Source of the DNA: Arthrobacter sp. MA-N2
Lineage (GTDB): Bacteria; Actinomycetota; Actinomycetes; Actinomycetales; Micrococcaceae
DNA length: 64,000 nt
Direction: 5' to 3'
NCBI RefSeq assembly: GCF_000517125.1
Contig: NZ_KI912155.1
Span: 951,179 to 1,015,178 of the forward strand
This document shows, one piece after another, positions 50,805-59,414 of this stretch. The number at the start of each line of letters is the position of its first letter. Within the stretch, counting starts at the first letter, position 1. A model generated the notes under the pieces. It did no database searches and was not told where the DNA came from. It saw only the letters and a program-made list of their open reading frames with translations. A program made the translations under genes and the position numbers.

Positions 50805-51629
50805 ATGTTCAACTCCCGACTCGGTTGCTCGTCCATCAGCTTCCGGCACCAGGACCTGCCCATGGCATTGCGCACGATCAACGGCCTGGGCTTCGAGGAA
50901 ATCGACCTCGGCGCACTGCCGGGCGTCTGCGATCACGTTCCCTATGAGCTTGATTCCGACGCCGTCGCGGCCGTGACCGCTCAAGTCGCCGCCTCGGGTT
51001 TGCGGGTCCGTTCCGTCAATGGCGATATCGGAGACCTCAACGCACTGCTCGACGCCGGGCAGAGCAGCACCCGGCTAAGGCACCTCGATGCGCTCCTCAC
51101 CCTTACCGCGAACACCGGAGCGAAGGCCCTGGTTCTCCCCTGTGGCGCCCTGGAACACGATCCGGTCCGCAGCCTCGACGAGGATCTGGACACCATCGCA
51201 GCCCAGCTCATCGGTGCCGGAAAGCGTGCGGCGGAGTTCGGCGTCGAACTCTGGACGGAATCCCTGCACTTCCTCCGGTTCTGCTGGAACCTGGAACGTG
51301 CCGAACTGCTGGCCGCGCGACTGGCGGGCTCCGGCGTCGGGATCGTCATGGACTTCAGCCACATTGTCGCCGCGGGCGAAGACCCGCTGGAGTACATCGA
51401 ACGCCACCAAGGCCGGATTGCCCACGTCCACCTAAGGGACGCGGTTCCGGGCAACATCAACCTCAGCATCGGAAACGGCCAGGCGGACTTCGCCGCGGGA
51501 CTCAGCTCGCTCGCGGCGGCCGGTTACGGCGGGCACTTCTCGCTCGAGCTCGAAACCCGCGACGTCACCCACGACGAACGCCCGGCGGCGGCCGCCAAGG
51601 CCGCCAGCTTCATCTCAGACCTCATCTGA
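50805..51629 (+). CDS. Sugar phosphate isomerase/epimerase, xylose-isomerase-like TIM barrel
   Basis: The 274-residue protein begins MFNSRLGCSSISFRHQDLPM and shows the AP endonuclease 2-type TIM barrel with metal-ligand segments. These are the Glu in VELWTESLHF near residue 150, IVMDFSHIVAAG near 182, HVHLRDAV near 208 and a late SLELETRD near 247. Family members isomerise or epimerise free or phosphorylated ketoses and aldoses. The ATG at 50805 has GGAGGAAA upstream. It starts the plus-strand operon with SDR, DhaKL and RpiB genes. Confidence 0.88.
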   Translation: MFNSRLGCSSISFRHQDLPMALRTINGLGFEEIDLGALPGVCDHVPYELDSDAVAAVTAQVAASGLRVRSVNGDIGDLNALLDAGQSSTRLRHLDALLTLTANTGAKALVLPCGALEHDPVRSLDEDLDTIAAQLIGAGKRAAEFGVELWTESLHFLRFCWNLERAELLAARLAGSGVGIVMDFSHIVAAGEDPLEYIERHQGRIAHVHLRDAVPGNINLSIGNGQADFAAGLSSLAAAGYGGHFSLELETRDVTHDERPAAAAKAASFISDLI

Positions 51630-51658
51630 CTTTCACACCAACAAAACCAAGGAGCATC

Positions 51659-52435
51659 ATGACCAGCACCATCCAGCGCACCGCCGTCCTCACCGGGGCA
51701 ACCTCGGACCGGGGCATCGGCATCACCACCGCACGCCGCTACGCCAATGACGGCTGGGCCGTGGTGATCCTGGACCTCGACGGCGAGAAGTCCGCCAAGG
51801 TCGCAGCGGACATCGGCAACCAGTTCAACGTGCCCGCCTTCGGCTACGAAATCGACGTCGCCAACGAAGACTCCGTCAACGCGGCCTACAAAGCGGTCGC
51901 CGCCGAGATCAGCGCGGGCACCCTCCCCGCCGTCGGCGCCCTCGCCAACATTGCGGGCATCACGTCTCCCGTGCCGTTCCTCGAAACCACGCTGGAACTC
52001 TGGCACAAGGTCATGGACGTGAACGCCACCGGCACCTACCTGGTGACCAAGGCTTTCCTGCCGGACATGATCGCCAGCGGCTGGGGCCGCATCGTGAACA
52101 TGTCCTCCGTTTCCGCCCAGCGCGGTGGCGGCGTCTTCGGCAAGGTCCCCTACTCCGCCGCGAAGGCAGCCATCCTCGGCTTCACCAAGGCGTTGGCACG
52201 CGAAATCGGCGCCACCGGCGTCACCGTCAACGCCATCACCCCGGGCGCCGTGGACACCAACATCCGCGTCGGCAGCACGGACGAGCAGGAAGCCGCCATC
52301 AACGCCGGCATCCCGCTGGGCCGCAACGCCACCACCGAGGAAATCGCAGCCGTCATCGCATTCCTGTCTTCCGAGGAATCCGCCTACCTCACGGGCACCA
52401 CCATCGACATCAATGGCGGAAGCCACATCCACTAG
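51659..52435 (+). CDS. SDR family dehydrogenase
   Basis: The 258-residue classical SDR has TGATSDRGIGITTARRYA at residues 13-30 (cofactor binding), the NIAG variant of NNAG near 97, the catalytic Ser in IVNMSSVSA near 144 and YSAAK near residue 164. It ends with YLTGTTIDINGGSHIH. It likely oxidises a polyol or ketose in the cluster pathway, for instance an alditol to the ketose used by the following kinase. The assignment rests on its operon position. Confidence 0.88.
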   Translation: MTSTIQRTAVLTGATSDRGIGITTARRYANDGWAVVILDLDGEKSAKVAADIGNQFNVPAFGYEIDVANEDSVNAAYKAVAAEISAGTLPAVGALANIAGITSPVPFLETTLELWHKVMDVNATGTYLVTKAFLPDMIASGWGRIVNMSSVSAQRGGGVFGKVPYSAAKAAILGFTKALAREIGATGVTVNAITPGAVDTNIRVGSTDEQEAAINAGIPLGRNATTEEIAAVIAFLSSEESAYLTGTTIDINGGSHIH

Positions 52436-52468
52436 CAGCTCCCACATCCGTAGCCGAAAGAGCCCACG

Positions 52469-54199
52469 ATGACCAAAATCTTCAACGATCCCGCCGATTT
52501 CGCCGAGGAAGCCCTCGCGGGCTTCTGCGACATCCATTCCGGCCTGGTGCGCCAGGTTCCCGGCGGAGCCGTCCGCCGCTACCGTCCCCAGCAGCCCAAG
52601 GTTGCCGTCCTCGCCGGCGGCGGATCCGGGCATTACCCGGCGTTCGCCGGGCTCATCGGCTCAGGACTGGCCGACGGCGCGGTCGTGGGCAACATCTTCA
52701 CTTCGCCTTCCGCCCAGCAGGCCTACTCCGTTGCCAAGGCCGCGGATTCCGGCGCCGGAGTGGTATTCGCTTACGGCAACTACGCCGGGGACGTCATCAA
52801 CTTCGGCATGGCCAGCGAGCGCTTGGCCGCAGAAGGCATCGCCGTGGAAAACGTGTTGGTCACGGACGACATTGCCAGCGCACCGCCGTCGGAATCCGCC
52901 AAACGCCGCGGCATCGCGGGTGACTTCACGGTCTTCAAGATCATGGGTGCCGCCGCCGAAGCGGGAGCCGGACTGGCCGACGTCGTACGCTTGGGCCGGA
53001 AGGCCAATAGCCTCACTCGGACCATCGGGAGCGCCTTCCACGGCTGCACTTTTCCCGGCGCCGAGGCACCGCTGTTCACCCTCAAGAACAAGCAGATGGG
53101 CCTTGGCCTGGGCATCCACGGCGAACCCGGGCTGTTCGACACCGAGCTTCCGGCTGCCAAGGAACTGGGCCAAGAACTCGTTGCGCGGCTGCTCGCAGAG
53201 ACGCCGCCCGGGGCAGGAAAGCGCATCGCAGTGATCCTCAATGGCCTCGGTTCCACCAAGCACGAGGAACTCTTCGTCCTGTGGCTGACCGTGGCTCCGT
53301 TGCTGCGCGCTGCCGGATACACACTGGTCATGCCGGAGCTCGGAGAACTGGTCACGAGCCTGGACATGTCCGGTGTCTCCCTCACCATCACGTGGCTGGA
53401 CGAGGAACTTGAGCCGCTGTGGACGGCGCCCGCCGAAACGCCGGCGTACCGTCGCGGCCATGCCTCCCTGCCGACCGGTGGTCAGCTCGCGGAGGAAGCG
53501 TTCGACGGCGGCGCTGTGGCCCCGGAGTTCGCGGCCACCCCGGACTCACGCGACTACGCCGCGAACTGCGCGGCCGCTCTGGAAGCTGCCCGGGAAGCAC
53601 TGCACGACGCCGAAACGCATCTTGGCGACATGGACGCGGTAGCGGGCGACGGCGACCACGGCCGCGGGATGGTCCGCGGCATCGACGCCGCCACGTCGGC
53701 CGCCGCGAAGGCGCTGGCCAGCGGTGCCGGAGCCGGCGATATGTTGGGGGCCGCCGGCGATGCTTGGGCGGACAAGGCCGGCGGAACGTCGGGCGTTCTG
53801 TGGGGCGCAGGCCTTCGGGCTTTCGGCGAATCCCTCGGTAATGACGAGGCGCCGGAACCGGCTGGACTGGCCGCTGCGGTGACAGCTTTCGCCGCGCGGA
53901 TCACTGATCTTGGCAAGGCCGAGGTGGGCGACAAGACCATGGTGGATGCCCTGCTCCCCTTCGTGGACACCTTCAACAAGCTCGTGTCCGAGGACGTCCT
54001 TCCGGAAGTTGCCTGGGCCGAAGCTGCTGCGGCAGCCACCGAGGCCGCGCAAGCCACGGCTTCGCTCCGCCCGCTCAAAGGACGGGCCCGGCCACTCGCC
54101 GAAAAGAGCGTGGGCACAGCCGATCCCGGAGCCACCTCGCTGGCAATGATCTTCACCATCATGGGCCCGCACCTTGTGCGCATGGGAGTCATCGCATGA
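52469..54199 (+). CDS. Dihydroxyacetone-kinase family protein, DhaK-DhaL fusion
   Basis: The 576-residue ATP-dependent ketose kinase has the DhaK domain at residues 1-330 with GGGSGHYPA near 50, GNYAGDVINFGMA near 103 and the hemiaminal-forming His217 in GLGIHGEPG. The DhaL domain (about 370-576) has the nucleotide/metal motif GDGDHGRGM near residue 395 and GGTSGVLWGAGL near 436. Homologous fusions include glycerone kinases and the D- and L-erythrulose kinases of threitol pathways. Operon position favours a C4 or branched C5 ketose. Confidence 0.92.
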   Translation: MTKIFNDPADFAEEALAGFCDIHSGLVRQVPGGAVRRYRPQQPKVAVLAGGGSGHYPAFAGLIGSGLADGAVVGNIFTSPSAQQAYSVAKAADSGAGVVFAYGNYAGDVINFGMASERLAAEGIAVENVLVTDDIASAPPSESAKRRGIAGDFTVFKIMGAAAEAGAGLADVVRLGRKANSLTRTIGSAFHGCTFPGAEAPLFTLKNKQMGLGLGIHGEPGLFDTELPAAKELGQELVARLLAETPPGAGKRIAVILNGLGSTKHEELFVLWLTVAPLLRAAGYTLVMPELGELVTSLDMSGVSLTITWLDEELEPLWTAPAETPAYRRGHASLPTGGQLAEEAFDGGAVAPEFAATPDSRDYAANCAAALEAAREALHDAETHLGDMDAVAGDGDHGRGMVRGIDAATSAAAKALASGAGAGDMLGAAGDAWADKAGGTSGVLWGAGLRAFGESLGNDEAPEPAGLAAAVTAFAARITDLGKAEVGDKTMVDALLPFVDTFNKLVSEDVLPEVAWAEAAAAATEAAQATASLRPLKGRARPLAEKSVGTADPGATSLAMIFTIMGPHLVRMGVIA

Positions 54200-54216
54200 C
54201 GACGAAAGGACAGACC

Positions 54217-54687
54217 ATGGGTTTCCGACTCATCCTGGGCGCCGATGAAGCAGGCGTCGATTACAAAGACCGGATCATGGCTGACTTGCGGAACGATCCG
54301 AGGGTCAGCGAAATCATCGATATCGGCGTCAACCGCAGCGACTCCGGGGAAGACTTCACCACGCCGTACCCTTATGTCGGGATCAAGGCGGGCGAGCTCA
54401 TCAGGGACGGTCATGCGGACCGGGCCATCCTCTTCTGCGGTACAGGAATCGGCGTGGCCATCGCAGCGAACAAGGTGGACGGTATCCGCGCTACCACCGC
54501 GCACGATTCCTTCTCCGTGGAGCGTTCCATCCTGTCCAACGACTGCCAGGTGCTCACCATGGGCCAGCGTGTGGTCGGGGTGGAACTTGCCAGCAGGCTT
54601 GCCCGGGAGTGGCTCGGTTATTCCTTCGACCCGGCATCGGCATCAGCGGACAAGGTCAAGGTCCTCACGGATTTCGAGGGCTGCTGA
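54217..54687 (+). CDS. RpiB/LacAB family sugar-phosphate isomerase
   Basis: The 156-residue protein begins MGFRLILGADEAG and has the RpiB active-site features FCGTGIGVAIAANKVDGIRA near residue 69 and the His of TTAHDSFSVERS near 92. These proteins interconvert aldose and ketose phosphates, including ribose, allose, galactose and tetrose phosphates. ATG 54217 has GAAAGGA upstream. An ATG at 54196 overlapping the kinase stop as ATGA would add seven residues. In this cluster it could turn erythrulose 4-phosphate into erythrose 4-phosphate. Confidence 0.9.
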   Translation: MGFRLILGADEAGVDYKDRIMADLRNDPRVSEIIDIGVNRSDSGEDFTTPYPYVGIKAGELIRDGHADRAILFCGTGIGVAIAANKVDGIRATTAHDSFSVERSILSNDCQVLTMGQRVVGVELASRLAREWLGYSFDPASASADKVKVLTDFEGC

Positions 54688-54815
54688 GCCCTGCCGCCGA
54701 GTGCGGCTCTTGCGAGGGGAGGCCCTGCTGGTGCACAGCGCAGCGGGGTCTCCCTTTCCGCTCGGACTTGGTGTTGAGTGGTTGAAGGAGACCACCGAGG
54801 ATCGGGAGGACAGCC

Positions 54816-55562
54816 ATGGCCATTACCGAGGAAGCGCGCAGGAACCACGAGGAGCTGTTCCCGGGGCGCGTCTCCACGCTTCAGGTGACCGATCCCGAAC
54901 TCTTCGACTACTTCAACAATTTCGCTTTCGACGAAGTGCTGCGCCATGGAAGCCTGGACACACGGACCCGCCTCATGGTCCAGCTTGCGTCGATGATCGC
55001 CTCGCAGGCCCTGAGCGAATACCGGGTCACACTGGGCGCAGCGCTCACCGTGGGCGTCACGCCTATTGAAATCAAGGAAATCGTTTACCAGGCAGTTCCA
55101 TATGTCGGCATGGCCAAGGTCCTTGACTTCATCCATGCCACGAACGAGATCCTCACTGAGAACGGCGTCGAACTGCCGCTGCCGGGCCAGTCGACCACCA
55201 CCGCCGAGGACCGGGCGGAGAAGGGCCTCGCGGTGCAGAAAGCCATCATCGGCGCCGAGGTCATCGAGAAGATGTACGCCTCAGCTCCCGCCGACGAGAT
55301 GCACTTCCAGCGCTACCTGTCGGCAAACTGCTTCGGCGACCATGTGACACGCACCGGTATCACTGTGCCGATGCGCGAGCTCCTCACCTTCTCGATGCTC
55401 GTTTCGCTTGGCGGGTGCGAGCCGCAGGTCAAGGGGCACGTGTCCGCAAACATGAACGTCGGCAACGATCGGGCAATATTGCTCGACGTCGTCACCCAGC
55501 TTCTGCCCTACATCGGCTATCCCCGCACGCTCAACGCCCTCCGCGTGATCAACGAGGTGTGA
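54816..55562 (+). CDS. Tandem carboxymuconolactone-decarboxylase-like protein
   Basis: The 248-residue protein has two CMD repeats. The first is at residues 20-110 (LDTRTRLMVQLASMIASQAL, then VPYVGMAKVLDFIHATNEIL). The second is at 135-245 (VPMRELLTFSMLVSLGGCEPQVKGH, in part, and LLPYIGYPRTLNALRVINEV). The AhpD CxxC pair is absent, so a peroxidase role is unlikely. It follows rpiB by 128 bp and may be co-transcribed or independent. Its last bases overlap the convergent tetR gene by 14 bp. Confidence 0.85.
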   Translation: MAITEEARRNHEELFPGRVSTLQVTDPELFDYFNNFAFDEVLRHGSLDTRTRLMVQLASMIASQALSEYRVTLGAALTVGVTPIEIKEIVYQAVPYVGMAKVLDFIHATNEILTENGVELPLPGQSTTTAEDRAEKGLAVQKAIIGAEVIEKMYASAPADEMHFQRYLSANCFGDHVTRTGITVPMRELLTFSMLVSLGGCEPQVKGHVSANMNVGNDRAILLDVVTQLLPYIGYPRTLNALRVINEV

Positions 55563-56184
55563 AAGCCGGGAGCAAAGTGGTGACGAGGCGCTTAGCGAAA
55601 CCCCCGTCCAACGGGGCGCCACTGAGGAAGAAGCGGTAATAGATGGGGCCGAGCAGCAGGTCGGTGACCATTTCAGCGTCGAGGTCGGCCCTCAGCTCCC
55701 CCCTTGAGATGCCATGCTCAACCAAGGCACGTACGTCCGCCAGCCGGTGGCTCACTACCCGTTCCCGATAAACCTGTGCAAGCTCGGGATCTGCGGCGAC
55801 TTCCGAGACCAGGCCCTTCATGATCCGTCCCATCACCGAGGTGCGCATAAGCTCGGCTGTCCGGTCCACTAGCTTCGTCAGTTCGGTTTCGGTTTCCTCG
55901 GCGTATGGCCGGGTGCTGACGTCACCCACCATGTCCAGCAAGACGGCCAGGGCAAGATCATTCCTGGAACGGTACCGCCGGTAGATCGTCGTCTTCGCCA
56001 CTCCCGCCCGCGCAGCGACACCTTCCACCGTCAAGCTAACGAACCCTTCTTCCCCCAGAAGTTCCCGAGTGGCGTCAAGAATCTTCTGTTCGGACCGCGC
56101 GCGTCGTCCCGAATGCCCGGAACCCGCGCGTTGCCCCGCATCCGCGCCGGCCGGGGAACCGTCGACTCCCTGTGGAAAATTCAT
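55549..56184 (-). CDS. TetR family transcriptional regulator
   Basis: The 211-residue protein has an HTH at residues 30-75 (LTVEGVAARAGVAKTTIYRRYRSRNDLALAVL) and a TetR_C-like ligand domain that includes VTDLLLGPIYYRFFLSG near residue 180. The N-terminal 28 residues are Gly/Arg-rich. It is divergent from the single-CMD gene and a 16-bp palindrome lies between them, so it most likely controls that gene and itself. Confidence 0.9.
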   Translation of the reverse strand: MNFPQGVDGSPAGADAGQRAGSGHSGRRARSEQKILDATRELLGEEGFVSLTVEGVAARAGVAKTTIYRRYRSRNDLALAVLLDMVGDVSTRPYAEETETELTKLVDRTAELMRTSVMGRIMKGLVSEVAADPELAQVYRERVVSHRLADVRALVEHGISRGELRADLDAEMVTDLLLGPIYYRFFLSGAPLDGGFAKRLVTTLLPAFTPR

Positions 56185-56229
56185 TCCTCAACCACCTTTT
56201 CGCGACTCATTGTTCGATGCTAGTATTGT

Positions 56230-56245
56230 AACGCAACGTAGCGTT
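56230..56245. promoter_or_regulatory. TetR operator candidate
   Basis: AACGCAACGTAGCGTT has perfect AACGC/GCGTT arms around an ACGT centre with one mismatched pair. It lies between divergent tetR and the CMD gene, 46 bp upstream of the tetR start. Confidence 0.65.
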
Positions 56246-56297
56246 TCGCAAAAGTGCGCGGAGCGTTATTTCCCACTAGACAAAGAGGAATACGCAC

Positions 56298-56708
56298 ATG
56301 ACCACGGATCGCTATCAGCGCGGCCTCGACCGCATGATGGAGCTCGTTTCCACCGAACACGCCAACACCTTCGACCACGCCAAACTCGTGGAGTCATACA
56401 AGGAGTTGGACCCCGACCTTTCCGACTACATCGTCTCCTTCGCCTTCGGCGACATCTACTCCCGCACGGCTTTGACCCAACAGGAGCAAACCATGGTAAC
56501 CATCTCCACGCTAGTGGCCCTGGGCACCGAACCCCAGCTGAAGCTGCACATCAACACCGGCTTCACCGTGGGCCTGAGCAAGGAGAAAATCGTCGGCGCC
56601 CTGATCCACTGCATCCCCTATATCGGATTCCCAAGGGTGCTCAACGCCCTGACCCTCGTCAAGGAAGTCATGGCAGAGCGGGGCCTCACTCCGGAAGCCG
56701 CCGACTGA
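56298..56708 (+). CDS. Carboxymuconolactone-decarboxylase-like protein, single domain
   Basis: The 136-residue protein has one CMD domain with SFAFGDIYSRTALTQQEQTM near residue 50, TLVALGTEPQLKLHINTGF near 72 and CIPYIGFPRVLNALTLVKEV near 107. It resembles the second half of the tandem protein at 54816 and also lacks a CxxC pair. It may act on a lactone or a reactive quinone or aldehyde under TetR control. The reaction cannot be assigned from sequence. Confidence 0.88.
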   Translation: MTTDRYQRGLDRMMELVSTEHANTFDHAKLVESYKELDPDLSDYIVSFAFGDIYSRTALTQQEQTMVTISTLVALGTEPQLKLHINTGFTVGLSKEKIVGALIHCIPYIGFPRVLNALTLVKEVMAERGLTPEAAD

Positions 56709-56805
56709 TCCACCCCCCTCATGAGCCATAGCCTTCCGTCCGCGTTTCAACTGGACTGCCCGGTGCAGTTCACACCGCCAGCGAGCGGGTGGTTAGGCTG
56801 GGTGG

Positions 56806-57498
56806 ATGGCGACAGTTATTCTCGTGCGGCACGGCCGCACCACAGCCAATGCCACTGGGCTGCTGGCCGGTCGGGCCGTGGGCGTCAGCCTGGACCAGAT
56901 CGGGCGTGACCAGGCGGCTCTGACCGGAGACCGGCTCGCGGCTGTGCCCTTAGTCGCGGTGGTTTCGAGCCCTCTTGAGCGTTGTCAGCAGACCGCCCGG
57001 CTCATCCTCGATCGCCAGGCCGGCACGCCGTACGCGCCGGTCGATTTCGATCTCACCGAGTGCGATTACGGCCAGTGGCAGGGCCGCACGCTCAGTGATC
57101 TCGCGAGCGAGGATTTGTGGTCGGTTGTGCAGTCGCAACCGTCCGCCGTCGTCTTTCCCGGCGGTGAATCCATGGCCGCGATGCAGGCACGGTCGGTGGC
57201 AGCCATTCGACGCCACGACGCAGCCTTCGAAGCCGAGTACGGGCCGGGAGCCGTGTGGGCGGCGGTGAGCCACGGTGACATCATCAAGTCAATCATCGCC
57301 GACGCGCTCGGCATGCACCTTGACCTGTTCCAGCGTATTAACGTGGCCCCCGCCTCCGTATCGATCGTGCGCTACGGCGCTATTCGGCCGAGCGTCTACG
57401 CAACCAACACCGACGCGGGTGATCTATCGTGGCTGTCAAACGGCATCCACTCTGGCGATGCGCCGGTGGGCGGTGGTGCAGGGCAAGAGGCGCCATGA
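56806..57498 (+). CDS. Histidine phosphatase family protein (actinobacterial trio, gene 1)
   Basis: The 230-residue phosphoglycerate-mutase-like enzyme has the catalytic LVRHGRTTANATG at residues 6-18, SSPLERCQQTA near 54, the acid-containing LTECDYGQWQGRTLSDL near 83 and the second His in AVSHGDIIKSIIAD near 154. It is followed by the DUF3090 and SCO1664-like genes, a conserved order in many Actinobacteria. The substrate is unknown. Confidence 0.9.
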   Translation: MATVILVRHGRTTANATGLLAGRAVGVSLDQIGRDQAALTGDRLAAVPLVAVVSSPLERCQQTARLILDRQAGTPYAPVDFDLTECDYGQWQGRTLSDLASEDLWSVVQSQPSAVVFPGGESMAAMQARSVAAIRRHDAAFEAEYGPGAVWAAVSHGDIIKSIIADALGMHLDLFQRINVAPASVSIVRYGAIRPSVYATNTDAGDLSWLSNGIHSGDAPVGGGAGQEAP

Positions 57499-57522
57499 AC
57501 CTCATGTGCCTAAAATACTGAC

Positions 57523-58077
57523 ATGTCTACACGAGTTCACGAGTTTGCCTGGCCAGATCGGGTCGTCGTCGGCACCATTGGCCTTCCGGGGGCGCGCACG
57601 TTCTACCTGCAGGTGCGCGCAGGAACGCAGATCGTGAGTATTGCTCTGGAGAAGCAGCAGTCGGCTCTGCTCGCGGAGAAGATCGACGAAATTCTCGACC
57701 AGCTCATCACCGTCGAGGGCAACCCCTTCAGCGTTCCCACAAGTACTCCCATTGAACTTGTCGACAACGACCAGCTCGAAGCCGTTCAGGAGCAGTTCCG
57801 CACCGGCGCCATGACCTTGGATTGGGACCCAACCACGGCCCAGATCGTGATAGAGGCCTATCCCATCACCGATCTCGATGCTGATGACAACGACGCATTG
57901 CTTGATGAGGACGGCGCTAACGAGCCTGAAATGCTGCTGGTGCGAATGCCGGTCGGCACCGCCCGTGCATTCGCCAAGCGCACCCGTGAGATCGTGGGCG
58001 CCGGGCGTCCAACGTGCTCGCTCTGCGGTTACCCCATAGACGCCGACGGGCACATCTGCACCCTTCCCGAGGCCTGA
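57523..58077 (+). CDS. DUF3090 family protein (actinobacterial trio, gene 2)
   Basis: The 184-residue protein has the family N-terminus TRVHEFAWPDRVVVGTIGLPG (in part), VSIALEKQQSALLAEKIDEIL near residue 38, an acidic middle (DLDADDNDALLDEDGANEPE) and a zinc-ribbon-like end with CSLCGYPIDADGHIC. Its function is unknown. Its TGA overlaps the next ATG by one base (TGATG), so expression is coupled. Confidence 0.92.
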   Translation: MSTRVHEFAWPDRVVVGTIGLPGARTFYLQVRAGTQIVSIALEKQQSALLAEKIDEILDQLITVEGNPFSVPTSTPIELVDNDQLEAVQEQFRTGAMTLDWDPTTAQIVIEAYPITDLDADDNDALLDEDGANEPEMLLVRMPVGTARAFAKRTREIVGAGRPTCSLCGYPIDADGHICTLPEA

Positions 58078-58844
58078 TGCCAACGCCGGACCTAGTGACC
58101 GCCGAGCTGACGCTCACCGGCCGCATCACGACGGCTTCAAACGCCACATTTCTGGGCCGCATCGGCGACGTGGTGGTCGTCTATAAGCCGATAGCAGGCG
58201 AAACTCCGCTGTGGGATTTTCCCCACGGCACCCTGGCTCACCGGGAGGTAGCCGCCTACCTGGTCTCGCAGGTCCTCGGCTGGGACGTCGTGCCGCACAC
58301 CTGGCTGCGCGGTGGTCCTATGGGCGAAGGAATGGTGCAGCTCTGGCAAGAGCAAGACCCCACCCAAAACGCCGTGAACCTGCTCGCGACGGACCAGGTG
58401 CCGGAGACGGGCTGGAAACATGTTCTCGAGGGACAAGATGAGAACGGACGGATGGTCACCCTTGTTCACGAAGACTCGCCGGCGCTCAGACGCATGGCGG
58501 TGTTCGACGCGGTCGTCAACAACGCCGACCGCAAAGGCGATCATATTCTTGCCATGACGGACGGACACCGGCACGGCGTGGACCATGGGCTCACTTTTCA
58601 CCGTGACCACAAGCTGCGCACGGTGCTGTGGGGATGGCTGGGAGAGCCTCTGACCGCCGAGGAATGCGACGGCATCGATCGCGTCAGCGAAGGACTGCGC
58701 GGTGGGCTGGGCCGAAGCTTGGCGGACTTGCTCAGCGCCGAAGAAATCGCATCGCTCGCCGCGCGCTGCGCCCGGTTGCGCTTGGCAGGGCGGTTTCCGG
58801 CTCCGAAAGGTGAGATGTCGGCGGTGCCCTGGCCGCTGTTCTAA
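58077..58844 (+). CDS. SCO1664 family protein, kinase-like (actinobacterial trio, gene 3)
   Basis: The 255-residue protein has a phosphatidylinositol-kinase/HipA-like pattern: VVVYKPIAGETPLWDFPHGTL near residue 34 with a candidate ATP-binding Lys, MAVFDAVVNNADRKGDHIL near 139 with a catalytic-loop-like Asn-Ala-Asp, and GVDHGLTFH near 166. The ATG at 58077 is fixed by the one-base overlap with the DUF3090 stop. In many relatives mshC follows; here an unrelated small membrane protein follows instead. Confidence 0.9.
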   Translation: MPTPDLVTAELTLTGRITTASNATFLGRIGDVVVVYKPIAGETPLWDFPHGTLAHREVAAYLVSQVLGWDVVPHTWLRGGPMGEGMVQLWQEQDPTQNAVNLLATDQVPETGWKHVLEGQDENGRMVTLVHEDSPALRRMAVFDAVVNNADRKGDHILAMTDGHRHGVDHGLTFHRDHKLRTVLWGWLGEPLTAEECDGIDRVSEGLRGGLGRSLADLLSAEEIASLAARCARLRLAGRFPAPKGEMSAVPWPLF

Positions 58845-58981
58845 GGGAATTGCGGCTACGGCTTCGCAGGCATGTTCATGAAGCCTCTAGAACCGGGAGC
58901 CCGGTAGTTCCACAATGGGGAACTGGGGAAGAGCGCCAGGCAGCGAGGCATACCGCGTTCTGAATCAGGAGGTGCATTCGT

Positions 58982-59377
58982 ATGGAGATCGGCCGAGTTT
59001 ACGCACCGCAGGGCAGGGCGGAAGAGGCAGCGTCCAGGCCTCATCCAGCCGCTGTCGCTGCCATCAAGACATTCCACACACTGGCATGGCTTTCGATTGA
59101 GTCATGCGTTGTCTACGTGCTCTACAAGGGGATGGTCGGGCGCACTGACAGAAGAGTTGGTATGGCTGCGGCGGTGATAGCGGGCGAATCTCTGGTGTTC
59201 GCCGGCAACGGATTCCGGTGTCCGCTCACGCAGCTCGCCAAACACTACGGAGCCGAAAGCGGCGGGGTGACGGACATCTACCTTCCGAAATGGTTCGCCC
59301 ACAATATGCCGGCCATCCACGTTCCGCTGCTGATAGTCATGGCCTATCTGCATATCCGGAACTACCGACGCCGATAG
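58982..59377 (+). CDS. Small membrane protein, 131 residues
   Basis: The protein has membrane segments near residues 30-50, 60-75 and 108-125 and a polar loop GNGFRCPLTQLAKHYGAESG followed by DIYLPKWFAHNMPAIH (about 75-112). AGGAGGTG stands before the ATG. I do not recognise a named family. Its 3' end is fused onto the remains of a DJ-1/PfpI gene. Confidence 0.8.
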   Translation: MEIGRVYAPQGRAEEAASRPHPAAVAAIKTFHTLAWLSIESCVVYVLYKGMVGRTDRRVGMAAAVIAGESLVFAGNGFRCPLTQLAKHYGAESGGVTDIYLPKWFAHNMPAIHVPLLIVMAYLHIRNYRRR

Positions 59378-59414
59378 GCAGCTGTCCGGACGCCTTGGCG
59401 CATGTGATGGGCCT

